DNA of 5,850 nt from an uncultured Saprospiraceae bacterium (GCA_937127195.1 CAKZLT010000678.1:1-5850); one strand, 5' to 3'; shown: positions 1 through 5,702, counted from the stretch's first letter. Notes: a model not told the origin generated them from the letters alone. Translations and numbers: made by a program.

Positions 1-122
1 CAAGGCAGCAGGGCCAACTTAAAAAATGCGAAAAGCCAAAGAGAACAGCCAAGGGCAAGCCTTTGCCAGCAACACCGCAGGGTTCACAGGAATTGCAGAC
101 GACCCTTTGTCGCCTAACACAT
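1..122. other. GC-richer foreign segment interrupting the fur-like gene
   Basis: This stretch is clearly richer in G and C than the following kilobase. On the minus strand the Fur-family similarity stops just after the CEQC zinc motif. The frame then continues into about 35 residues with no Fur character (positions ~126 to 19), ending at a TAA. A second minus-strand frame across the same bases is also open to the window edge. I do not recognise a protein family in any frame. The pattern fits a dispersed repeat or insertion, or an assembly join, that replaced the 3' part of the regulator gene. The right boundary is approximate, and nothing here shows target-site duplications. Confidence 0.4.
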
Positions 123-390
123 TGATCATCTGTTCACACTGTTCACATTGAAAATGCGGATGTTGGTCAATATGAGAGACCGCAGTACAGTATTCATCGC
201 ATAATGCATATTTCACCTCCCCTGTTCCATTGCTGATGCCGTGGATTATACCTTTTTGTTCAAAGGTTTTAAGGGTTCGATAAATTGTAATGCGGTCAGA
301 CTTTGGGAAATCATTTTCCAGCTCCAATAATCCAAATGCACCGTCATTTTCTAAAAAATATTCTAATTCTATTTTTTTTGTTGGATTTAC
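19..390 (-). pseudogene. Fur-family transcriptional regulator, broken at both ends
   Basis: The minus frame encodes the winged-helix part of a Fur-family metal- or peroxide-responsive repressor. It begins near VNPTKKIELEYFLEND, followed by the helix-turn-helix region (ELENDFPKSDRITIYRTLKT), the wing (FEQKGIIHGI..KYALC) and the metal-binding stretch HIDQHPHFQCEQCE with the CxxC pair. Family members run about 130-150 residues and have a second half with the dimerisation core and further His/Cys ligands. Here similarity ends after QMI and about 35 unrelated residues follow. A TTG at 327 lies inside the domain and cannot be the true start, because recognisable Fur sequence continues upstream of it. 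The native start is lost: further upstream the frame enters TGA-containing sequence without a break. Codons include CGC and CGA, unlike the adjoining segment. Whether it was Fur, Zur or PerR cannot be told. The product is probably non-functional. Confidence 0.75.
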
Positions 391-942
391 ATGTCTTTGC
401 CTTCTTTTAAGAGCTTCATAACAAAGAACAACTTCTTGAGGATTGGCCTTAATTTTTCATCAAAAATTTTCTTTTTCTAAAATTCTAATATTTTTTACTC
501 TGGCTTTAATCTCATCTTTTGATAAATTTAAAATATATCAAGCTTTTTCTAGTTCAAAGACTAATCAATGTAAGGCAATTTCGATAGCATTCTTTACATA
601 GCTCAATTGTTTTTTGAGAAATTTTAATCTGATTTTATCCTCTTTTGTGTTCGTTCAAACAAATAGTGCTTGTTCAAGAAAATAATTAATTTGAGATATT
701 TTTAAATATAATTTTTGTTCAACAGTATGAAGAACTATATCAAAATTTGTGTGTTTTTTATAAGGAAAACCTCAAAAACTCGAAAAAAGAGTTGTATTAT
801 AGTACAAATCTGGACCAATTTTTTTATAAGCATAGGTTACTTCGATGATTTCTGTGATGTCTCAATTAAACAATGTATGATTGACTTCATCAATAAAAAT
901 ATGAAAATCAATATGTGAAAATCCTGCGTGTTTAATCACCAT
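391..942 (-). CDS. Uncharacterised protein readable only with TGA as glycine (table 25)
   Basis: From ATG at 942 the minus frame runs about 180 codons with no TAA or TAG, although the DNA is strongly AT-rich. It has seven in-frame TGA codons whose first bases are at 864, 774, 657, 567, 540, 462 and 459. Arginine is encoded only by AGA/AGG. Only three GGN glycine codons occur, so TGA=Gly gives a normal glycine content, while TGA=Trp would give an improbably tryptophan-rich, glycine-poor protein. Read this way it begins MVIKHAGFSHIDF and contains SFGGFPYKKH, a helical middle (FLEQALFVGTNTKEDK) and ENFGGKIKANPQEVVLCYEA. I recognise no family, signal peptide or membrane segment. An in-frame TAG at 987-985 limits upstream extension. 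The 3' end is not native: the frame flows into the Fur-like sequence near 390-410, so the natural C-terminus is missing or replaced. Confidence 0.6.
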
Positions 943-952
943 ATAATAAAGT

Positions 953-990
953 AAATAGTATAATATTATTTCTATAATATTATACTATTT
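953..990. repeat. Perfect AT-rich inverted repeat (17-bp arms, 4-base loop)
   Basis: The arms 953-969 and 974-990 are exact reverse complements around the loop TTCT, followed on the plus strand by a run of six Ts (988-993). TATAAT occurs on the plus strand at 959-964 and, read on the minus strand, at 984-979. The structure lies 11 bases upstream of the ATG at 942. It could be a bidirectional terminator, an operator between the two divergent genes, or a hairpin in the leader of the minus-strand gene. The sequence does not choose between these. Confidence 0.75.
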
Positions 991-1105
991 TTTCTAGAAG
1001 TAAATGAGATTTTATATTTCTTGTTGAGCTACAAATAATATTTCCTCATAAAGATTCAGAAGACTTTATTTTATTAAAAGTTATGAAACGATATATATAT
1101 AACAT
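980..1105 (-). CDS. Possible 41-codon small ORF with one in-frame TGA
   Basis: The minus frame from ATG 1105 to TAA 982-980 reads 41 residues, starting MLYIYRFITFNKIK and containing one TGA followed by GGA (read as Gly-Gly under table 25). Its stop codon lies inside the perfect hairpin at 953-990, which would then act as its terminator. No ribosome-binding site or family is recognisable. In DNA this AT-rich a short open frame may arise by chance, so this is tentative. The rest of 943-1176 holds only promoter-like AT-rich sequence. Confidence 0.2.
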
Positions 1106-1123
1106 GAAGTATAATTTGTTTCT

Positions 1124-1152
1124 TTTACTTATAAATAAATATATGATATAAT
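1124..1152 (+). promoter_or_regulatory. Sigma70-like promoter for the recoded plus-strand gene
   Basis: TTTACT (1124-1129, four of six matches to TTGACA) and a perfect TATAAT (1147-1152) are separated by 17 bases, placing transcription start near 1159 and the ATG about 18 bases further on. The layout is the common bacterial one and differs from the TAnnTTTG boxes ahead of the Bacteroidota-type genes in this window. TATAAT-like words are frequent by chance in DNA this AT-rich. Confidence 0.45.
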
Positions 1153-1176
1153 AAAAAAAATTAACTTTCTATTTTT

Positions 1177-1512
1177 ATGAGAAACAATCAAAAACTTACT
1201 GATAAACAAGAAGAATTGTGTAAATATCAAACATATATACAAAAAAGAGAAAATCTTTTAGAGCAAGCCAGGCATTGATATATATCAGATCATGCCTTCA
1301 AACAAGGTTGGAATGTTTTAGAAGTTGATATTTTACAATATCTCAAAAGAAATAAACAAAATACTTCATGAGAAAATATTAATGCATTATTATTATCACT
1401 TATAGATAGAGTAAAACAAGAAATTTTGGATATATTAGATGATGATGATTTATGAGAAAGGTCAGGCTTTAGTTATTTTAAATCATATTTTACTGATATG
1501 TATAATGAATGA
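1177..1512 (+). CDS. TGA-recoded N-terminal frame fused to the Septu-like ATPase
   Basis: From ATG 1177 the frame reads MRNNQKLTDKQEELCK and has four in-frame TGA codons at 1276, 1369, 1453 and 1510 but no TAA or TAG. Read as glycine these give contexts such as ARHGYISDHAFKQGW, NTSGEN, DDDLGERSG and YNEGKE. Arginines are AGA/AGG only. Two GGN glycines and one TGG tryptophan are present. The polypeptide looks helical and charged, ending in a Glu/Lys/Gln-rich probable coiled coil (about residues 112-138) that continues past the last TGA. It shares frame 1 with the ATPase, so without stopping at TGA the product would be 519 residues ending at 2736. I do not recognise the N-terminal domain. It may be part of a different gene from the recoded organism, or a real N-terminal domain of the ATPase. 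Confidence 0.55.
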
Positions 1513-2736
1513 AAAGAGATTCAAGAAGAACAGGAAAAAGAGTATGAGAGACAACAACAGAAAGAAAAGAAAAAACAAGAACTTCTACTCCACTCCAATA
1601 TCAAAGAAAGAGTATTTATTAAAGACTTTTCGATTGAAGACTATTACGAAATAAAAGAAGCTTCAATCAAAGAACTTCCAAAAAACGCATCCTGGGTATT
1701 TTTAACAGGAGAAAACGGAGCTGGGAAATCTTTAGTATTGCAAGCCTTAGCCATTGGGTTGTATGGAAATAAAGAAGATAATATTGTTCCTAAAAACGAT
1801 AAGGTATTGATTGATGTTACTTATCAATCGCAAGGAAAAGCATATAAAAATCAAGTCAAACAAGGTAAAATACATTCGCTTCCTTATCTAGCTTGTTTCG
1901 GCCCAATTCGCTTAGATGTACAAACAGAAGGTTCTGAAAACAACAGTTCAAAGCGTTCTACGGCGACTTATAGCTTATTTGGTAATTATGACGCGCTTTT
2001 TAAAAATATAGAAACAGAGTTAAAATTTGCTTTTTATGAAAATGAAAAAAAATATGAAATATTAGTTAACATGCTCAAAAGTGTTGTTCCTTCTCTTGCA
2101 AAAATAAAGTTTGATAGAACTAATCGAGCAATAAAATATTTTGAAAAAAGTAAAGATAATAGCACTTACAAAGCGGTTTCTTTTTCAGAATTAGCAACAG
2201 GCATCAAAAGTATTATTGCAATGGTTGGCGATATTTATTTGCGTTTTAGTACTTTGATGCAAAAAAATAATCGAACAGATAAATATTTGTCACCAGAAGA
2301 ATTATATGGAATTGTCATTATAGATGAATTGGATTTACACTTACACCCAACTTGGCAAAAGCGTTTTCCTACCTTGTTTTCGGAAGTTTTCCCGAATATT
2401 CAATTTATAGCTTCAACGCATAGCGCGATTCCAATACTTGGCGCACCAAAAGGAAGTGTTTTATTGAAAGTCAACCGAACCGCTGAAAAAGGAATCACGG
2501 TAGAACGATTAGAGCATTTGGAAGCGCAATTAGAAAATCTTACACCTAACTTGATTTTGACTTCTGAAATTTTTGGATTGCAAGATATTTTTCCAATCAC
2601 GCACCAGCCCGATAAGCGTATCAGGACGGAAAATACCATGGAAGAATTGAAGGACAATGATGAAATGCTGGACGCGCTCAAATCTTATATGGACACAGAT
2701 AAGGAAGATGAATTACTAAAATTATTTGCTAAATAA
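1513..2736 (+). CDS. ptuA: Septu-like AAA/ABC-type ATPase (PtuA-like), 5' end uncertain
   Basis: This is an SMC/RecF-like ATPase of the type found as PtuA in Septu defence, where it forms a complex with the HNH nuclease PtuB and controls its activity. Motifs in order: core start VFIKDFSIEDYYEIK (from ~1609), Walker A GENGAGKS (1708-1731), an ABC-signature-like SELATGIKS (2185-2211), Walker B IVIIDE (2311-2328) with D at 2323 and E at 2326, then D-loop-like LDLHLHP, and the H-loop THS (2416-2424). A helical acidic tail follows to the TAA. The TTG at 1738 lies just after Walker A, so it cannot be the true start. No ATG, GTG or TTG in frame exists between the TGA at 1510 and 1738. The start must therefore be the recoded ATG at 1177, or it has been lost at a junction between ~1513 and 1612. 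CGN arginine codons appear from ~1909 on. The HNH gene follows after 11 bases. Confidence 0.8.
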   Translation, partial: KEIQEEQEKEYERQQQKEKKKQELLLHSNIKERVFIKDFSIEDYYEIKEASIKELPKNASWVFLTGENGAGKSLVLQALAIGLYGNKEDNIVPKNDKVLIDVTYQSQGKAYKNQVKQGKIHSLPYLACFGPIRLDVQTEGSENNSSKRSTATYSLFGNYDALFKNIETELKFAFYENEKKYEILVNMLKSVVPSLAKIKFDRTNRAIKYFEKSKDNSTYKAVSFSELATGIKSIIAMVGDIYLRFSTLMQKNNRTDKYLSPEELYGIVIIDELDLHLHPTWQKRFPTLFSEVFPNIQFIASTHSAIPILGAPKGSVLLKVNRTAEKGITVERLEHLEAQLENLTPNLILTSEIFGLQDIFPITHQPDKRIRTENTMEELKDNDEMLDALKSYMDTDKEDELLKLFAK

Positions 2737-2747
2737 CCCAAAGAGTA

Positions 2748-3647
2748 ATGATTTCAAACAATCGGAAAAAGGATTTTGAAATTCCCAAACGCCTAGTTGA
2801 TGCCACAACGAAATGGGAAAATATCGCTAAAACAAGAGACAAAGAAGCGATTAATGACGCTATCTATAAAGGCATGATTACCGCAAAAGGAGAAAAGCAA
2901 TATACAGTTCGAGATACTTTAAAAGCCATTTATTATAATAAATGCGCTTACTGTGAAATTATTGACCATAAGCCAGAAGTAGAACATTATCGCCCAAAGA
3001 AAGCCGTAACAGAAGATAAAAATCACGGCGGTTATTATTGGCTTTGCTACGAATGGACAAATCTGATTCCTAGTTGTCATTATTGTAATACCGATGGCGG
3101 AAAAGGTAATCAATTTCCAATTATGGGAACTAGAGTGACTTCGCCTAGTTTTGAGAATGGTGTTTTAGATAAGAATAAATGCAAAGCAGCCAACCCACCT
3201 TTAATTGATGAAGCACCGTATTTATTTCACCCCGAAGTAGATAAACCAGAGACGGCTTTTGAGTTTAGAGATAATGGAGCAATTCGAGGAATCGACCACT
3301 TGGGAAGAGGAAGGCAAACGGTTAAAATTTGTAATTTGAATAGAACGAATTTACTTGAAGCTCGACAAAGTGTAATAGATAATTATTACGAGATAATATC
3401 CACTACTTTGAAGTTTTATTTCGATAATATCATAGACTATAATGCTTTCAAAAACATTCTGAATTTACTTTTTAAAAAGATTAAGATAAACACAAAACCT
3501 GAAAAGAAATTTTCACTATTATCAATATTTATAGAAAATAATTTTGATGAAATTATCATCCCATTACTCGAAACGCCCAAACAACAATTGATAGTTAAAC
3601 GCGCGTATCGACAATTTCAAAATGGAACATTAATTTTAAAAGATTGA
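2748..3647 (+). CDS. ptuB: HNH endonuclease, Septu PtuB-like
   Basis: A 299-residue protein with an HNH fold of the type encoded beside PtuA and in some retron systems. The zinc-binding CAYC is at residues 66-69. The active-site strand VEHYRPKK has the catalytic-type His at 80. It is followed by YYWLCYEWTNL (96-106, Asn 105), the second zinc pair CHYC (110-113) and the conserved NxxxGGKGNQFP (114-124). This is the nuclease effector that cuts nucleic acid, probably DNA or tRNA-like targets during phage infection; the target here is not known. The C-terminal ~170 residues are less typical and helical. It starts 11 bases after the ATPase stop with AAAGAG just upstream, so the two are co-transcribed. 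Its stop is TGA, which shows the standard code for this gene. All visible catalytic residues are intact. Confidence 0.82.
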   Translation: MISNNRKKDFEIPKRLVDATTKWENIAKTRDKEAINDAIYKGMITAKGEKQYTVRDTLKAIYYNKCAYCEIIDHKPEVEHYRPKKAVTEDKNHGGYYWLCYEWTNLIPSCHYCNTDGGKGNQFPIMGTRVTSPSFENGVLDKNKCKAANPPLIDEAPYLFHPEVDKPETAFEFRDNGAIRGIDHLGRGRQTVKICNLNRTNLLEARQSVIDNYYEIISTTLKFYFDNIIDYNAFKNILNLLFKKIKINTKPEKKFSLLSIFIENNFDEIIIPLLETPKQQLIVKRAYRQFQNGTLILKD

Positions 3648-3656
3648 GTTTTTTAT

Positions 3657-3696
3657 AAAAAATGACTCCTACTGCAACCAGTAAAAGCCATTTTTT
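3657..3696 (-). terminator. Convergent terminator hairpin, stronger on the minus strand
   Basis: Arms 3657-3674 and 3679-3696 (18 bases each) flank the loop CAAC (GTTG on minus). On the plus-strand RNA three positions are A-C or C-A mismatches. On the minus-strand RNA the same three become G-U pairs, so the stem is fully paired, and it ends in a U tract. It lies 65 bases beyond the stop of the outer-membrane receptor gene and 10 bases after the HNH gene stop, so it most likely evolved to end the receptor transcript and may also serve the HNH operon. Confidence 0.75.
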
Positions 3697-3730
3697 GAAA
3701 TTAAAAAGAACACGAAATAATAAAAGCAAA

Positions 3731-3761
3731 ATTCATCATTAAACATTCCGCATTCATCATT
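3731..3761. repeat. Short direct repeat ATTCATCATT, two copies
   Basis: ATTCATCATT occurs at 3731-3740 and again at 3752-3761, 21 bases apart (two helical turns), between the terminator and the receptor stop codon. The second copy overlaps the stop. No function is evident. Confidence 0.4.
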
Positions 3762-4394
3762 TACCTACGTCGTCTTCCAGAATACTCCATCGCTTCCCCT
3801 TTACCAAAGCCATAACTAAAGCCAAGCGTAATAAAACGACCTCTCAAACCACGACTATACAAATAAAAATTATCCTGTATCACTTCTCTTTCTCTCACTC
3901 GTGAAGCAAAAATATACATTAACTGATGGCACATTATTCAAGACTTCCAACGCGCCCGCACCCGTACTACTCAAATCCGAACCAACATTAAAAACGCGCT
4001 TGTCTAACCTAAATTCCGTTGTTGATTTCTCCCCTACTACGGTTACTTCACCTAGTTTTTCGCTATTGTCAGAAAGTGTAATTGTACCAATATCAGCAAT
4101 GCCTTTTTGGATAGTAATGTTTTGGATAGTCTGCGTTTCGTAACCGATAAAACTTACCTCGACATAGATTTCCTTCGATTTGACTTTTGCCGAGAATGTT
4201 CCATCAACTCCTGTTGTTGTTCCAGTTAAAGCTTTTTTTGTATTGACATCACCAACCATGATTGTAGCAAATTCTATAGGTTGTTGACCATTGCTCTCGA
4301 TGACTTTTCCGATAACTCGAACTTGTGCCATCGAAATTGTGCTAATAAATAAGCAGACAATTAGGATTAAAATTGATGTAAATTGATTTTTCAT
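3761..4394 (-). pseudogene. Outer-membrane beta-barrel/TonB-type receptor with internal deletion
   Basis: The N-terminal part (ATG 4394) has a signal peptide ending near SMAQ (residue 24). A carboxypeptidase-regulatory-like beta-sandwich follows (about 25-110, with FIGYETQ), and then the start of a plug-like region: GEVTVVGEKSTTEFRLDKRVFNVG and LEVLNNVPSVNV (to ~160). Members of this Bacteroidota family (CarboxypepD_reg-like plus OMP_b-brl_3) usually have around 800 residues. Here the frame leaves the family after NVPSVNV and stops at 3870. A second minus frame, shifted relative to the first, reads from ATG 3919 to TAA 3763-3761. It encodes 52 residues, including RVREREVIQDNFYLYSRG and FITLGFSYGFGKGEAMEYSG, ending in RRRR: a typical last-strands C-terminus of the same family. 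Most of the plug and barrel is therefore missing, with the junction near 3914-3925. The product cannot form a barrel. Confidence 0.85.
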
Positions 4395-4503
4395 TATTTA
4401 AATAGTATTTTTCTTTTATAAAAAAATGGTCTTGATTCTTTATCTAAATTTGAACAAAGTAAATACCTTTTTTCTTACTTTCTAAATCTAATCTGCTCAA
4501 CGG

Positions 4504-4644
4504 TCAAAGTAACTTGCCAAACAGCTCTCTTAGTAACGTCCAAGCTGTTTCATTTTTAAATGTATTTTTGAACCAATCAATGTGATGAATAGCCTCAAAT
4601 AAAAAAGCTAATTGAGAATCAATTATATTTGCCCGAAAAGCATA
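4504..4644 (-). pseudogene. Possible coding remnant, 46 codons without a start
   Basis: Within the gene-less stretch 4395-4860, the minus frame between TAA 4647-4645 and TGA 4506-4504 is open and reads protein-like, with IIDSQLAFLFEAIHHIDWF and TAWTLLRELFGKLL. It has no ATG and I recognise no family. It could be the tail of a decayed gene whose upstream part was displaced by the adjacent foldback repeat, or a chance open frame. The bases from 4395 to 4500 hold the leader of the receptor gene; I see no clear TAnnTTTG box there. Confidence 0.25.
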
Positions 4645-4663
4645 TTATACCAATAGGAAGAGC

Positions 4664-4826
4664 TTAGGGATTAGGCAATAAATAACCTACCACAAAGAAC
4701 GACGTTGTTTTTTATTTAGACAAGGCAAAAAACGCAGTCCTAGCATCGCTAAGGCGAGTATTTTTAACCGGTATAAATGAAAAACAATAAGTTCGACTGG
4801 TAGGTTATTTTTTGCCTAATCCCTAA
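4664..4826. mobile_element. 163-bp foldback / MITE-like repeat with 29-bp inverted ends
   Basis: The left end 4664-4692 and the right end 4798-4826 are reverse complements with one mismatch in 29 (outer edge TTAGGGATTAGGCAA). Immediately inside, 4699-4715 and 4771-4789 pair imperfectly, and a small partly paired tip (CTAGC ATC GCTAAG) sits in the centre, so the whole element could fold into a long hairpin. It contains no coding frame of note. A non-autonomous miniature inverted-repeat element or a dispersed intergenic repeat fits best. I see no clear target-site duplication, though both flanks carry similar AAAAGCAnAT-type words. Confidence 0.7.
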
Positions 4827-4846
4827 AAAGCAAATATAGCTTTTTA
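4824..4846 (-). terminator. Weak terminator hairpin after the membrane-anchored protein gene
   Basis: Eight-base arms (4824-4831 and 4839-4846) surround a seven-base loop. On the minus strand the descending arm is GCTTTTTA, giving a short U run. It lies 15 bases past the stop of the minus-strand gene at 4861 and overlaps the edge of the foldback repeat by three bases. The stem has only two G-C pairs, so termination may be weak. Confidence 0.4.
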
Positions 4847-4860
4847 CTCTTTTTTATTGA

Positions 4861-5511
4861 TTACTTGTTCTTTAAGTTTTTAAAACAAATCTTACAAGGT
4901 TCAAGCCCCTTTTTTTCTGCCTCAAAAGCCTTCATTGTATCAATTGAGGTACTACACTTTTTGATACCTCGGCACATTTTCTCATGGTATTTTTTAGACC
5001 TTGAACTCGTACAAATCATTACATTTATATATGGAAAAGCACTTTTTCGATTATATCTTTCTAAGTTGTTCTCTTTAATTTCAAACCTATCTTTCTCTAT
5101 ATTTTCAGTTTTCAAAGCCTTTACAATCGTTTTACCTTTTATACTATTTCCTTCTTTCAAAGACTTTGGAACAAATGCTTGTTTACGATTTAGGCGTTTT
5201 TTTGTTTTTTTGACAACGGCTTTTTTTTCTCTTTTCGGAATAACTTCCGAACTGGGTGGTACTAAAACTCGGGTTTTATAACTGGCTTTTATGGGATTTG
5301 GCATATCAAAATCGCAAGTATGGGCTGTTGAACAATCGCACGAAGCCGATTTTTTACCTTTTGGAGCAACATTAACAACAGGTGAATTTTCTTCTTGAGA
5401 AGAATAAATCACTTTTGATTGCTCTATTTCAGGATTATTTTTTTTAAAAAAATAGACAAAGCTACAACAAGTAGCCAAAATAAGTAGTAATCCTATTTTC
5501 TTGATATTCAT
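4861..5511 (-). CDS. Membrane-anchored protein with C-terminal His/Cys (zinc-like) domain
   Basis: A 216-residue protein starting MNIKKIGLLLILATCC. Residues 6-22 form a single hydrophobic anchor or uncleaved signal; the CC at 15-16 resembles a lipobox only poorly (LATC). A cysteine-rich patch (CDCSTAHTC) follows near residues 58-66, then a very Lys/Arg-rich disordered linker (about 95-135). The C-terminal ~50 residues carry ICTSSRSKKYHEKMCRG..C and end in GLEPCKIC: His 176 and Cys 180, 186, 206 and 209. This matches the small YHxxxC...PCxxC domain seen at the ends of various secreted bacterial proteins and probably binds a metal. Its role is unknown. The start at 5511 is preferred over the ATG at 5634 because a TATATTTG promoter box sits between them and the upstream 41 residues look non-coding. 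It appears intact and monocistronic. Confidence 0.75.
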   Translation of the reverse strand: MNIKKIGLLLILATCCSFVYFFKKNNPEIEQSKVIYSSQEENSPVVNVAPKGKKSASCDCSTAHTCDFDMPNPIKASYKTRVLVPPSSEVIPKREKKAVVKKTKKRLNRKQAFVPKSLKEGNSIKGKTIVKALKTENIEKDRFEIKENNLERYNRKSAFPYINVMICTSSRSKKYHEKMCRGIKKCSTSIDTMKAFEAEKKGLEPCKICFKNLKNK

Positions 5512-5560
5512 ATAGTTAATGTTTGCTTTTGTATGAAGTAGTTTACTTTTTAGCTTAACA

Positions 5561-5568
5561 CAAATATA
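5561..5568 (-). promoter_or_regulatory. Bacteroidota-type -7 box TATATTTG
   Basis: On the minus strand TATATTTG (5568-5561) matches the Bacteroidota TAnnTTTG -7 element exactly, about 50 bases ahead of the ATG at 5511. This supports that start over the longer frame. No convincing -33 TTTG/TTG lies at the usual distance. Confidence 0.5.
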
Positions 5569-5702
5569 ACAAATTTTCATATACATAAAGAATACCTTGT
5601 CACTTTTAGACCTAAAAAAACAAAAACTATTCAAACTACACTATTTTTATTAAATCTAAATAAAAGGTGACAAAAGTTATTCTTTTTTTAATTGACCTGT
5701 TT

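Larger units (their letters stand above)
410..1600. other. Segment with an alternative genetic code (TGA = Gly), likely Absconditabacteria/Gracilibacteria
   Basis: Two divergent frames, 942 leftwards and 1177 rightwards, are each free of TAA/TAG over about 180 and 140 codons. Together they carry 11 in-frame TGA codons, about 13 AGA/AGG arginines, no CGN and five GGN glycines. The flanking genes use TGA only as a stop or not at all, and use CGN arginine freely. Table 25 is known from SR1 and BD1-5/Gracilibacteria; table 4 (TGA=Trp) fits the composition less well. The left edge lies between the last TGA (457) and the start of Fur similarity (~390). The right edge lies between the last TGA (1512) and the ATPase core (~1612). 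Origin by assembly chimera or by transfer cannot be decided from sequence alone. Confidence 0.75.

Noticed and set aside
715..918. Plus-strand 67-codon open frame
   Set aside because: It is antisense to the TGA-recoded minus-strand gene, has no ribosome-binding site and a low-complexity Lys/Ile/Phe-rich translation.
391..942. Reading TGA as tryptophan (table 4)
   Set aside because: It would give about 12 Trp and only five Gly in ~320 codons over the two frames; TGA=Gly gives ordinary frequencies. Not formally excluded without homologs.
1439..1654. Plus-strand 71-codon frame, very Lys/Arg/Asn-rich
   Set aside because: It overlaps the continuous frame running into the ATPase in another phase; its composition reflects the A-rich coiled-coil codons.
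1738..2736. TTG at 1738 as the ATPase start
   Set aside because: It falls directly after Walker A (1708-1731), so a protein starting there would lack ATP binding.
3901..4143. Plus-strand 80-codon frame
   Set aside because: It lies antisense to the receptor N-terminus, whose signal peptide and domains are clearly recognisable.
4865..5281. Plus-strand 138-codon frame
   Set aside because: It is a shadow of the Lys-rich minus-strand gene, with Phe/Leu-rich content from the complementary A-rich codons.
5512..5634. Longer start (ATG 5634) for the membrane-anchored protein
   Set aside because: The extra residues look non-coding, the hydrophobic anchor would be internal, and a TATATTTG box lies inside the extension.
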